NCBI RefSeq assembly: GCF_900168055.1
Contig: NZ_FUYS01000012.1
Coordinates: forward strand, 61,986 to 125,985
Origin: Parapedobacter luteus
GTDB taxonomy: Bacteria > Bacteroidota > Bacteroidia > Sphingobacteriales > Sphingobacteriaceae
Direction: 5' to 3'
DNA length: 64,000 nucleotides
Below are positions 53,200 to 61,674 of this stretch, piece after piece. A program made the position numbers and the translations under genes. The notes under the pieces are model-generated. The model was given only the letters and a program-made list of their open reading frames with translations, searched no databases and was not told the DNA's origin. The first letter of the stretch is position 1. Every line of letters starts with the position of its first letter.

Positions 53200-53955
53200 T
53201 CAATAGTAATCAAACCAAGACACGACATCCGTCTGTTTAAGTGCCAACTTAGCCTGCTGATCACAATCCCGGATAATCTTGCCATTTTCCATTTGGATAA
53301 GCCGTGTCCCGTAACGTAGAGCCTCAGCAATATTATGTGTCACAAGCAATGCCGTGAGGTTATTTTCGCGAACAATGCGATCAGCGATTCCCATGACTTC
53401 CCGTGCTGACCGGGGATCCAGTGCGGCGGTAGGCTCATCGAGCAAAAGGATATCCACGTCTGCCATCGTTGTCATCAGCAGGGTAAGCGCCTGTCGCTGC
53501 CCACCACTCAATGTGCCCATAGGTTGGGCAAGCTTGTGTTCTAATCCCATCCCCAGTGTCTCCACTTTTTCGGCAACGGAACGCTTAAATGCAGCGTCTG
53601 CCCCGAGTTTCAGCCATTTGGGCACCCGGCGCAATGCCGCCATCCGGAAATTGTCGAGAATACTCAATGACGATGCCGTACCGGTCAACGGGTTTTGAAA
53701 GACACGTGCTATCCATTGGCTCCGCCGATAATCAGGCAGCCGCTGGATTTCCCGGTCATTAAGCAATACTTTGCCCCTATCCGCATATATACTGCCTGCA
53801 ATCAAGTTGAGTAACGTGCTTTTCCCTGATCCGTTGGCCCCCACAAGCACCGTAAAACTTCCTGCTTCCAATCGAAGCGTCGTATCCTGTACCGCGATGA
53901 CTTCGGTCGCTTTCCCCGGATTAAACACTTTTGTGATACGTTGAAGCTGCAGCAT
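53200..53955 (-). CDS. ABC importer ATPase (ABC_sub_bind-associated type)
   Basis: 251 residues. Walker A in VLVGANGSGKSTLLNL, Q-loop WIARVFQNPLTGTAS, signature in GTLSGGQRQALTLLM, Walker B in DILLLDEPTAALDP and the H-loop in LLVTHNIAEAL. It resembles ATPases of the putative tryptophan/tyrosine (TrpXYZ-like) importers. The permease gene is 12 nt upstream and ribD lies before that. No substrate-binding protein gene is in the window. Confidence 0.88.
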   Translation of the reverse strand: MLQLQRITKVFNPGKATEVIAVQDTTLRLEAGSFTVLVGANGSGKSTLLNLIAGSIYADRGKVLLNDREIQRLPDYRRSQWIARVFQNPLTGTASSLSILDNFRMAALRRVPKWLKLGADAAFKRSVAEKVETLGMGLEHKLAQPMGTLSGGQRQALTLLMTTMADVDILLLDEPTAALDPRSAREVMGIADRIVRENNLTALLVTHNIAEALRYGTRLIQMENGKIIRDCDQQAKLALKQTDVVSWFDYY

Positions 53956-53967
53956 ATTTACCCCGTT

Positions 53968-54846
53968 TTAACGTCTACCGAACTGCATGACACTACCTAC
54001 ACGTGGCAGTGCTACGATAAGCAACACCAATAATGCCGTTGTCAGCTTCAGCAGGTTGGCGTCTACCCCTGCACTTAGCGCAATGGCTAATATGGATTGG
54101 AAGATCATCACACCCAAGAGCACACAGCCCAGCATCGCCGGAATCGCCCTGATTTTCAAAAAATTCATCAGTGTATCGCCGATAATGACAGCTCCCAATC
54201 CGCTGATGACAATCCCAATCCCCATATTGATGTCTGTGAATCCCTGAAACTGGGCCATCAGCGAACCGCTCCATGCAACCAACGCATTTGCAATTGCCAG
54301 ACCATATACCTTCATCCGAGCCGGGTTTACACCCTGCGCTCGAATCATCGGCTCGCTATCTCCGGTTGCCCGCATAGCGATACCAAAGTCACTGCGCAGC
54401 AGGTAGCTCATACAAAAAAACAGGATGGCCGACCCCACCGAAAGGACAGCAAGCGCATTATGGTCTGCATCTGCAAACACCCTGAATGCTGCAAATAAAT
54501 CCTGATAGCCGATCAACGGCTTATTGGATCGTCCCAGCAGTACCAGGTTGACCGAGTAAAGCGCCGTCATCACCAATATACCGGCCAAAAGCGCATGGAT
54601 ACGCAGCCGGGTATGGATCCACGCCGTCCAGCTTCCTGCCACCGCGCCACCTAACATGGCCAACAGCAAGGTAACCAGAGGTGAAAAGCCATTGGCTAAT
54701 CCCACGGCCGTAATGACCGCGCCTAATGTATAACTTCCATCCGCCGTAATATCGGGTATATTGAATATCTTCATTGAAAGAAACAATCCGATGACCAGCG
54801 GACCAAGACAGAGGGCTTGGATAATTGCGGCAAGGTAAAAGTCCAT
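53968..54846 (-). CDS. ABC importer permease (BPD_transp_2 type, TrpY-like)
   Basis: 292 residues with eight to nine hydrophobic helices; IFNIPDITADGSYTLGAVIT and RATGDSEPMIRAQGVNPARM are characteristic of the putative amino-acid importer permease family related to LivH/RbsC. The ATG overlaps the ribD TGA by one base (TGATG), so translation is coupled. It partners the ATPase encoded next. The substrate is unknown; aromatic amino acids are the usual annotation. Confidence 0.87.
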   Translation of the reverse strand: MDFYLAAIIQALCLGPLVIGLFLSMKIFNIPDITADGSYTLGAVITAVGLANGFSPLVTLLLAMLGGAVAGSWTAWIHTRLRIHALLAGILVMTALYSVNLVLLGRSNKPLIGYQDLFAAFRVFADADHNALAVLSVGSAILFFCMSYLLRSDFGIAMRATGDSEPMIRAQGVNPARMKVYGLAIANALVAWSGSLMAQFQGFTDINMGIGIVISGLGAVIIGDTLMNFLKIRAIPAMLGCVLLGVMIFQSILAIALSAGVDANLLKLTTALLVLLIVALPRVGSVMQFGRR

Positions 54847-55904
54847 CAGCGGTGCAGATTGCGATAGTAAACGTCCAGTTTATCGGGGCCGATAACTTGA
54901 TGCCCCGCCCCCGCGGCATGCAACACCGGCGCGGCAATTCCCGAACCCCAGGCCGTCCGTGACGTAAATACACGGGCCTCGTCCCACAGTCCGGCCTGAA
55001 TGAATAAATCGAGCGTTTTCCGCCCGCCTTCCACGATGAGCGACTGAACATCCATCAGGTACAGCTGATAGGCAATTTTCTGGGGCAAGTACCAATCAAA
55101 GTCTTCCAGCTCGATATGTTTGATATTTGCCGCCCAATCCGATTTTACAGCGTTAAAAACAATGGTTTCAGCCCTACCATCAAATACCTTTGCATCCTCC
55201 GGCACGGCGAGGTGCTTGTCGATGAGCACACGCCTGGGGTTTTTGCCCTGCCATTCGCGCACGGTCAGCTGCGGATTGTCTACCAGCGCTGTCTTCGCGC
55301 CTACCAATATCGCATCTTCCTCGCTCCGCCAGCGATGCACAAGCTGCTTAGCCCCCGGTCCTGTAATCCATCGCTGCGTGCCATCAGGGGGGGCCATATA
55401 CCCGTCGGCGGTTTGTGCCCATTTCAGTATGATGTAAGGGCGTTGCTGCACTACCCGGGTGGTAAACCGCCGGTTTAGCCAAAGTGCCTCCTCAGCAAGC
55501 ACACCTTCGACTACGTCTACGCCCGCATCTTTCAGGATACGAATACCCGCGCCATTGACCTTCTCAAACGGATCGCGGCAGGCAATTACCACCCGCCCCA
55601 CGCGGTATTCGGCCAGCAGCCTCGCACAGGGCGGGGTTTTGCCGTGGTGCGCACAGGGTTCCAGGCTGACATACATCGTCGCTTGGTGCAGCAATTCCGT
55701 TGCTTGGTCGCCGTAGTGGCTTAGCACTTCTTCAATGACCAACGCTTCGGCATGCGCCCCCCCAAACCTCCGGTGATAATTTTCGGCAATGATACGTCCT
55801 TGGGAGACCAACAGGGCTCCAACCATGGGATTGGGACTTACCGATCCGATCCCCAACTGAGCCAATTCCAAACAACGCCTCATGTAACGTTCGTGCTCCT
55901 GCAT
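54846..55904 (-). CDS. ribD: Bifunctional riboflavin biosynthesis deaminase/reductase
   Basis: 352 residues. The zinc deaminase domain (about 1-145) has HAEALVIEEV and LEPCAHHGKTPPCARLL (zinc His and two Cys), and the reductase domain (about 146-352) contains RPYIILKWAQTADGYMA, WRSEEDAILVGAKTAL and VEGGRKTLDLFI. It carries out steps two and three from GTP to riboflavin. A TAAGTTTG box at 55909-55916 lies 4 nt before the ATG, so there is no room for an FMN riboswitch. An importer permease is translationally coupled downstream. Confidence 0.95.
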   Translation of the reverse strand: MQEHERYMRRCLELAQLGIGSVSPNPMVGALLVSQGRIIAENYHRRFGGAHAEALVIEEVLSHYGDQATELLHQATMYVSLEPCAHHGKTPPCARLLAEYRVGRVVIACRDPFEKVNGAGIRILKDAGVDVVEGVLAEEALWLNRRFTTRVVQQRPYIILKWAQTADGYMAPPDGTQRWITGPGAKQLVHRWRSEEDAILVGAKTALVDNPQLTVREWQGKNPRRVLIDKHLAVPEDAKVFDGRAETIVFNAVKSDWAANIKHIELEDFDWYLPQKIAYQLYLMDVQSLIVEGGRKTLDLFIQAGLWDEARVFTSRTAWGSGIAAPVLHAAGAGHQVIGPDKLDVYYRNLHR

Positions 55905-55908
55905 GGTG

Positions 55909-55916
55909 CAAACTTA
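55909..55916 (-). promoter_or_regulatory. -7 box of ribD
   Basis: TAAGTTTG on the minus strand, ending 4 nt before the ATG, so the ribD-importer mRNA should be leaderless or nearly so. Confidence 0.5.
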
Positions 55917-56001
55917 ATTAAAATTGTCCGTTTCCGGATACGCGGTCTGTCGCGGCAGAGTATCGATGGCGCCGTTGCGGAATAGTTCTCGTTCGCTACT
56001 T

Positions 56002-56277
56002 CCATACCTTTTCTTTACCCTCCCGCTACCCCCGGGGTAAAGAAACGGTATAGAAAGGGTATAGAATGGGTAAAGAAACGGTATGGAATGGGTATAGAAT
56101 CGGTAAAGAAAGGGTATAGAATCGGTATAGAAACGGTATGGAAAGGGTATGGAAAGGGTATGGAAAGGGTATGGAAAGGGTATACAAGAAGTATGGGAAA
56201 GGTAAGCAAACCGTATGGAAAGGGTAAGCCAGGTTCAGCCATTCGGTAACGAATCGGTAACAAACCGGTATTGTTTT
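56002..56277. repeat. Array of 11-bp tandem repeats upstream of prmC
   Basis: From 56036 about 22 consecutive units follow an exact 11-base register, with starts at 56036, 56047, 56058 and so on to 56267. The consensus is GGTATRGAAAS, with GGTAAAGAAAC and GGTATGGAATG variants; 56135-56178 holds four identical units and the last units decay. Three inverted units (ending CCATACC 56008, CTTTACC 56019, GCTACC 56030) precede it in the opposite orientation, also 11 bases apart. The last units run into the -33 region of the prmC promoter. The stretch 55917-56001 before it shows nothing. Confidence 0.9.
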
Positions 56278-56305
56278 GCCAAACCGAAAGTATGCTGTAT
56301 GTTTG
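56275..56305 (+). promoter_or_regulatory. Promoter of prmC
   Basis: TTTG (56275-56278), 19 nt, TATGTTTG (56298-56305); the ATG follows 5 nt later at 56311, so the mRNA is probably leaderless. The -33 element lies in the last unit of the 11-bp array. Confidence 0.6.
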
Positions 56306-56310
56306 TGCTT

Positions 56311-57183
56311 ATGCACCCCGTTGCCTACATCGAACAGCGATTTGTGAATGAGCTGGCGTCGCTCTACGATGCTGGCGAAGCCCGGCAGCTCTATTCCCTG
56401 CTGCTTGAAGAACGATTGGGGTGGTCCCGGCGGGATTACCTGATCCGCAAGCACGAGCATCTGCCTGAGCAGGACGTAGACTGGCTGCTGGATACACTAT
56501 CGTCCTTGAAAAAGGCCATGCCAATCCAATACATCCTTGGATACGCGTGGTTTATGGGGATGAGGCTGGCAGTCAATGAATCCGTTTTAATTCCGCGCCC
56601 CGAAACCGAAGAACTCGTGCACTTAATCATCAGCGGGCACCAAGCGGCCGGCTCGATGCCTCGGCGTATCATTGACATCGGCACAGGCAGCGGCTGCATC
56701 AGCATTGCACTGAAAAAAGCCTTCCCTGATTCCTCCGTTTATGCGCTTGACATTTCGGCGGCGGCCCTACGGGTTGCCAAGCAAAATGCCGATGCTCAAT
56801 CGGCAGCCATCAACTTTATCAACGCTGACGTGCTGGAATGGGACGTCATTTTTCAGGAAGGACAGGTATTCGACATCGTCGTAAGCAATCCGCCCTATAT
56901 CACGGCGAACGAACAACACGACATGCACCCCAATGTGCTGTCGCACGAGCCTCATCAGGCGCTTTTTGTGGACACAAGTACGCCGCTGTTGTTTTATGAA
57001 CACATCGCCGCATTCGCACAGAAACATTTGCACCCAAACGGCGACCTATATTTCGAGATTAACCGCAGCTACGGCCAAGCAGTGTGCGACCTGCTCTATA
57101 AAAAAGGGTTCCAGCATGTTTCCTTGCATCAGGATATGCAGCAGGCCGACCGAATGATCCACGCTACAATGAGCAATAACTAA
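56311..57183 (+). CDS. prmC: Peptide chain release factor N5-glutamine methyltransferase
   Basis: 290 residues from the ATG at 56311 (MHPVAYIEQRFVNELASL); the frame is open upstream through the repeat array but the promoter box lies at 56298-56305. An N-terminal helical bundle (about 1-75), the PrmC signature VLIPRPETEELV, the SAM loop DIGTGSGCISIAL and the catalytic NPPY in VVSNPPYI are present. It methylates the GGQ glutamine of release factors RF1/RF2. The amidohydrolase gene follows after 11 nt. Confidence 0.94.
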   Translation: MHPVAYIEQRFVNELASLYDAGEARQLYSLLLEERLGWSRRDYLIRKHEHLPEQDVDWLLDTLSSLKKAMPIQYILGYAWFMGMRLAVNESVLIPRPETEELVHLIISGHQAAGSMPRRIIDIGTGSGCISIALKKAFPDSSVYALDISAAALRVAKQNADAQSAAINFINADVLEWDVIFQEGQVFDIVVSNPPYITANEQHDMHPNVLSHEPHQALFVDTSTPLLFYEHIAAFAQKHLHPNGDLYFEINRSYGQAVCDLLYKKGFQHVSLHQDMQQADRMIHATMSNN

Positions 57184-57194
57184 CCATTTACCAC

Positions 57195-58844
57195 ATGACA
57201 CATAACACATTCATCCTCTTTCTGGCCGCAGCCACAGCAGTCATATCTTCCTGCGACGGGGTCAAGCAGGCCGACCTCATCGTGCATAACGCCGTCGTTT
57301 ATACCGTTGACTCGTCGTTCGCCACTGCAGAAGCTTTTGCCGTGCGCAATGGCGAATTTATTGCCGTAGGCACCAATGACGAGATACGCTCTGCTTACAA
57401 AGCCAAGGAGACCATTGACGCACAGGGTCTGCCTGTATATCCCGGATTTTACGATGCACACGCTCACTTCTTTGGTTATGCAGAGACCCTTGGACAAGTG
57501 GACCTGACCGGCGCCTCCTCGTTCGACGAAATCATCGATCGCCTCAAAACGTTCCGGGCCTCCCATCCTGAAGCATCGTGGCTGCGCGGCCGCGGATGGG
57601 ATCAAAACCGATGGGAAACCAAGGCCTTTCCGGATAGGAGTAAACTCGATGAAGCATTCCCGGATGTACCGGTATACCTTGTACGGATCGATGGACACGC
57701 AGCCGTGGCCAATGGCAAGGCCCTTGAGTTGGCGGGTATCACCGGGCCCACCGTTGTTGAAGGCGGCTTGGTGGAAGAAAAGAACGGCCGTCTTACCGGC
57801 ATACTGGTAGACAACGCCATGAAACTGTTGGCAGCAGCTATTCCTGAGCCGTCTACACAAGAGCTCATTCAGCTATTGCAGGAGGCCGAAGCAAACTGTG
57901 TCGCCGTTGGCCTTACCACGGTGAGCGACGCTGGTCTTGATCGGCGCACCATCGTTTTTCTGGATAGCCTGTACAAAAATGGATTGCTGCGTATACGGAA
58001 CAACGCGATGATTAGCCTCACGGAAGAAAATCTGAGCCACTACCTGGCCGAAGGCCCCTATGTAAGCGAACGGCTCATGGCACATACCTTCAAAATATTA
58101 GCTGACGGTGCACTGGGCTCCCGCGGCGCCTGTCTGCTCCGCCCCTACGCGGATGCTGCCACAACGGGCTTTTTATTGTTCAGCCCTCAAACAATTGATT
58201 CAGCCATTGCGCGCATTGTGGACAGCAAATTCCAGGTAGCTACCCATGCCATTGGCGATTCCACCAACCGTCTAATACTGGACATCTACGGCAAATACCT
58301 CAAAGGGAAGAACAATCGCCGCTGGCGCATCGAACACGCGCAGATCGTAGCCCCGGACGATTTCGACAAGTTCGGTAAGTATTCGGTTATTCCTTCCGTA
58401 CAACCCACGCATGCCACTTCAGATATGTACTGGGCCGCCGATCGAATTGGTTCAGCGCGCATCAAGGGGGCTTATGCATATAAGCAACTGCTCGACGAAA
58501 CGGGACGGCTTGCATTGGGCAGCGACTTCCCCGTGGAGAGCATCAATCCGATCTGGGGCTTCCATGCTGCCGTGGCACGTACGGATGCGAGCGGCTACCC
58601 CGCAGGAGGCTTCCAACCGGAGAATGCCATCAATCGAGAAGCCGCATTGCGTGGCATGACCACTTGGGCCGCCTATACCGCCTTTGAAGAAGACACCAGA
58701 GGAAGCATCGAAGTGGGCAAGAAGGCCGATTTTGTCCGGTTGGAGAAAGACATTATGACCGTTCCGGTAGCGGAATTACGCGACATTACGGTTTTGCAAA
58801 CCGTTATTGCAGGAGAAATCGTGTATGAAAAAGACAATGAATAA
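57195..58844 (+). CDS. Amidohydrolase family 3 lipoprotein (YtcJ-like)
   Basis: 549 residues. A lipoprotein signal ends at Cys19 (AAATAVISSC). The metal-dependent hydrolase fold has HxH in FYDAHAHFFGYAE, Lys/Glu-region residues, His in ATHAIGDSTN and RIEHAQIV, and the final Asp in ALGSDFPVES. YtcJ-like enzymes hydrolyse amide or related bonds in diverse compounds. Placement on the envelope is inferred from the lipobox. It is probably co-transcribed with prmC, though functionally unrelated. Confidence 0.88.
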   Translation: MTHNTFILFLAAATAVISSCDGVKQADLIVHNAVVYTVDSSFATAEAFAVRNGEFIAVGTNDEIRSAYKAKETIDAQGLPVYPGFYDAHAHFFGYAETLGQVDLTGASSFDEIIDRLKTFRASHPEASWLRGRGWDQNRWETKAFPDRSKLDEAFPDVPVYLVRIDGHAAVANGKALELAGITGPTVVEGGLVEEKNGRLTGILVDNAMKLLAAAIPEPSTQELIQLLQEAEANCVAVGLTTVSDAGLDRRTIVFLDSLYKNGLLRIRNNAMISLTEENLSHYLAEGPYVSERLMAHTFKILADGALGSRGACLLRPYADAATTGFLLFSPQTIDSAIARIVDSKFQVATHAIGDSTNRLILDIYGKYLKGKNNRRWRIEHAQIVAPDDFDKFGKYSVIPSVQPTHATSDMYWAADRIGSARIKGAYAYKQLLDETGRLALGSDFPVESINPIWGFHAAVARTDASGYPAGGFQPENAINREAALRGMTTWAAYTAFEEDTRGSIEVGKKADFVRLEKDIMTVPVAELRDITVLQTVIAGEIVYEKDNE

Positions 58845-58923
58845 TTCGCGGTATATTTTTGCGAAAACCTTAATTACTGAAACAAAGGCGGTTATTATTT
58901 CATAAAAATTATCTGCAATTTAT

Positions 58924-58955
58924 TTTGGACGATACAATCGATAATCCTATCTTTG
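58924..58955 (+). promoter_or_regulatory. Promoter of tRNA-Lys
   Basis: TTTG (58924-58927), 20 nt, TATCTTTG (58948-58955). The predicted start is about 35 nt before the mature tRNA. Confidence 0.65.
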
Positions 58956-58994
58956 CACCACTTTCCAGAAAAGGAAAGCGCTCTTAAAAAAGAT

Positions 58995-59067
58995 GATTCC
59001 GTAGCTCAGCTGGTAGAGCAATACACTTTTAATGTATGGGTCCTGGGTTCGAATCCCAGCGGGATCA
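58995..59067 (+). tRNA. tRNA-Lys (anticodon TTT)
   Basis: 73 nt fold into a full cloverleaf: acceptor GATTCCG/CGGGATC with discriminator A, D-stem GCTC/GAGC, anticodon stem ATACA/TGTAT with loop CTTTTAA (anticodon TTT), variable GGGTC, and T-stem CTGGG/CCCAG with loop TTCGAAT. CCA is not encoded. Base composition and gene content change directly after it, so it is a likely integration site. Confidence 0.95.
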
Positions 59068-59073
59068 CTTCTT

Positions 59074-59112
59074 GGGACAAGTCTAAAAACGATAGACTTG
59101 TCCCATTTTTTT
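59074..59112 (+). terminator. Terminator of tRNA-Lys, overlapping the recombinase remnant end
   Basis: GGGACAAGTCTA (59074-59085) and TAGACTTGTCCC (59093-59104) form a perfect 12-bp stem with a 7-base loop, followed by A and T7. The stop codon and last residues of the recombinase remnant lie within this hairpin. Confidence 0.9.
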
Positions 59113-60017
59113 ACCCTGTAACTTACTGTTATTCTGATAGATAAGAGCAATCGCAGAATTTAGTCTCGGAGTTCGATGTTGTGTTCCGTCAAATTCCAAA
59201 AAATCGGGGAACATCGAACTCACTATAAGCCTTTTTTCCTCAATATCGCCGTTTTCATAGCGTCTATCAATGTTTGCGACCTTTTTTAAGGTAGATGCGA
59301 CCAAATCCTTAATCTCTGTTCCGACCACTGCCAAATCATTTAATCTTCGTTCCAAAACCTCAATCTTTCCTTTGGTCAATTTCTTTACCTCTTGGAAATC
59401 ATCGTCTGCCATTTCTCCATCCGCATTCTTTAAAAGTGCATTTTGATAGCGTTTATTCAACGCATCAATCTCACCTATGATATTTGTGCGTTCGGTGTTT
59501 TGGGCTTTGGTTTTGTTATTAAAGTCTTTTATAAAGGCTTCAATAAAAACATCAACCATACCCTCTTTTGGCGACATATACCGCAGTTGTTTTAAGAAAG
59601 CCTCGTTAGCCGTGTCTGCTTTGAACCGTGTTCCGCAGGGGAACTACAATGATAGTAATAATAGTAGTTTCCCATCTTTCCCTTTGAAGCACTTCCTGTG
59701 AGCATCCTATTACAATTAGGGTTAGGGCATTTAATAAACCCTCTAAGCGGTAGATTGTCCATAGCCACGATTTTAGGCTTTACAACCCTCTTTCTCCCAT
59801 CGAGAATATCCTGCACATCAGCAAAGGTCTTTTCGCTGATTAAAGGCTCGTGTTGTCCTTTGACAAAACATCCCTTTTCCTCTTTGTAGGGAGGTATGAA
59901 TATTTTGCCACAGTACAATGGGTTTCGCATGGCTACCCAAAAATTGTTCTTACTGAATCGCCCCTTTCCAGGAAACACAGAAATAATATTGCATTTTGTC
60001 ATTTGGCAAATCGTCAT
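59083..60017 (-). pseudogene. Large serine recombinase, 3' part, frameshifted
   Basis: Two frames on the minus strand join into one protein. The first (60017-59592) has the Recombinase domain (SKNNFWVAMRNPLYCGKIF) and zinc ribbon (CPNPNCNRMLTG, YYYYYHC). The second (to 59083) has the coiled-coil tail (LNKRYQNALLKNADGEMADD). At the C4 run (G4 on the plus strand, 59638-59641) a missing base shifts HCSSP-CGTRFKADTANEAF out of frame. The whole N-terminal resolvase domain with the catalytic Ser is absent, replaced upstream by the Crp/Fnr promoter region, so the gene is dead regardless of the frameshift. The first 15-20 residues from 60017 probably are not homologous. Confidence 0.88.
59995..60010. 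promoter_or_regulatory. Crp/Fnr-type operator 1, upstream of the regulator gene
   Basis: TTTGTCATTTGGCAAA: 7-bp arms with one mismatch around 2 bases. Its reverse complement matches operator 2 in 15 of 16 bases. It ends exactly 21 nt before the -7 box at 60032. Confidence 0.7.
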
Positions 60018-60031
60018 ACCAAACCATTTAA

Positions 60032-60039
60032 TAATTTTG
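60032..60039 (+). promoter_or_regulatory. -7 box of the Crp/Fnr gene
   Basis: TAATTTTG, followed by TACTATG, so the ATG at 60044 is at or next to the transcription start. Confidence 0.6.
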
Positions 60040-60043
60040 TACT

Positions 60044-60613
60044 ATGGAAGAATTTATAAATTACCTGTTGCAGTTCGGTAATTTGAACAAACAGCAGATA
60101 GACTTGATTACAAGCAAGGCGACAGAAATAGAACTCAAAAAAGACGAATATTATTGGGAAGCGGGAAAAACAGTTAGACAGGTTGGGTTTCTTACGGACG
60201 GTGTTATTCGTGTTTTTTATTACAACAACAAAGGTGAAGAAATTACACGCTATTTTATTGAGGAAAACCATTTGATTTTATCGGGAAACACAGTTGATGA
60301 AGTTTTTACGCCTTCCGAATATCTGTCTGCCATTACCGATTGCAAATTGGTTGTTTTTTCAAAACAAAATTGGAAAGACCTTTCCGCAACGATTATTGGT
60401 TGGGATAGCATTATTCAAAAAATAATCACTAAACATCACGGCGAAAAAATTGCAAGAAGAAGCGAATTGGTTTCGCAGGACGGAACAGAACGCTACCTTG
60501 ACTTTATCGAGAAGTTTCCAACATTGGTAAATCGTGTGCCTTTGTCATACATCGCTTCCTATTTGGGCATTACGCAATCATCTTTAAGCAGAATAAGAAA
60601 GAATATCCGCTAA
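60044..60613 (+). CDS. Crp/Fnr family transcriptional regulator
   Basis: 189 residues. A cyclic-nucleotide-binding-like beta-roll occupies about 20-115 (TDGVIRVFYYNNKGEEITRY) without the Arg-Ser phosphate cassette of true Crp. A dimerisation helix and a C-terminal helix-turn-helix follow (RVPLSYIASYLGITQSSLSRIRK). No Fe-S cysteines are seen. The size and tail are typical of Bacteroidota Crp/Fnr proteins that control small adjacent operons. Matching palindromes precede both this gene and the aldo/keto reductase gene, so it probably regulates itself and the following cassette. AT-rich, in the integrated segment. Confidence 0.9.
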   Translation: MEEFINYLLQFGNLNKQQIDLITSKATEIELKKDEYYWEAGKTVRQVGFLTDGVIRVFYYNNKGEEITRYFIEENHLILSGNTVDEVFTPSEYLSAITDCKLVVFSKQNWKDLSATIIGWDSIIQKIITKHHGEKIARRSELVSQDGTERYLDFIEKFPTLVNRVPLSYIASYLGITQSSLSRIRKNIR

Positions 60614-60621
60614 AATCACTT

Positions 60622-60637
60622 TTTGCCAAATGGCAAA
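60622..60637. promoter_or_regulatory. Crp/Fnr-type operator 2, upstream of the aldo/keto reductase gene
   Basis: TTTGCCAAATGGCAAA: perfect 7-bp arms (TTTGCCA/TGGCAAA) around AA. It ends 21 nt before the CAATTTTG box at 60659, the same spacing as operator 1, centring it near -40 as in class II Crp activation. Confidence 0.7.
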
Positions 60638-60658
60638 TGGTTTCATTTTTTATTGAGC

Positions 60659-60666
60659 CAATTTTG
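60659..60666 (+). promoter_or_regulatory. -7 box of the aldo/keto reductase gene
   Basis: CAATTTTG, one base off TAnnTTTG, followed by TACTA. The 11 bases from AATTTTG on are identical to the Crp/Fnr promoter. Confidence 0.5.
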
Positions 60667-60672
60667 TACTAA

Positions 60673-61665
<993 letters not shown>

Positions 61666-61674
61666 ATATACCGT

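Noticed and set aside
55905..55990. FMN riboswitch before ribD
   Set aside because: The -7 box is 4 nt from the start codon, leaving no leader for an aptamer.
56036..56277. Array considered as CRISPR
   Set aside because: Units are 11 bp and contiguous, with no spacers, and no cas genes are present.
56015..56460. Two overlapping minus-strand frames (82 and 144 codons) rich in PFHTVSIP-like repeats
   Set aside because: They are the translation of the 11-bp array, open in several frames because the unit lacks stops, and they run antisense into prmC.
59083..59577. 165-codon minus-strand frame as an independent protein
   Set aside because: It is the coiled-coil tail of the serine recombinase; the missing base at 59638-59641 restores continuity with the zinc ribbon.
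59635..59645. Programmed frameshift in the recombinase
   Set aside because: No slippery heptamer is present and the catalytic domain is missing anyway, so plain decay explains it.
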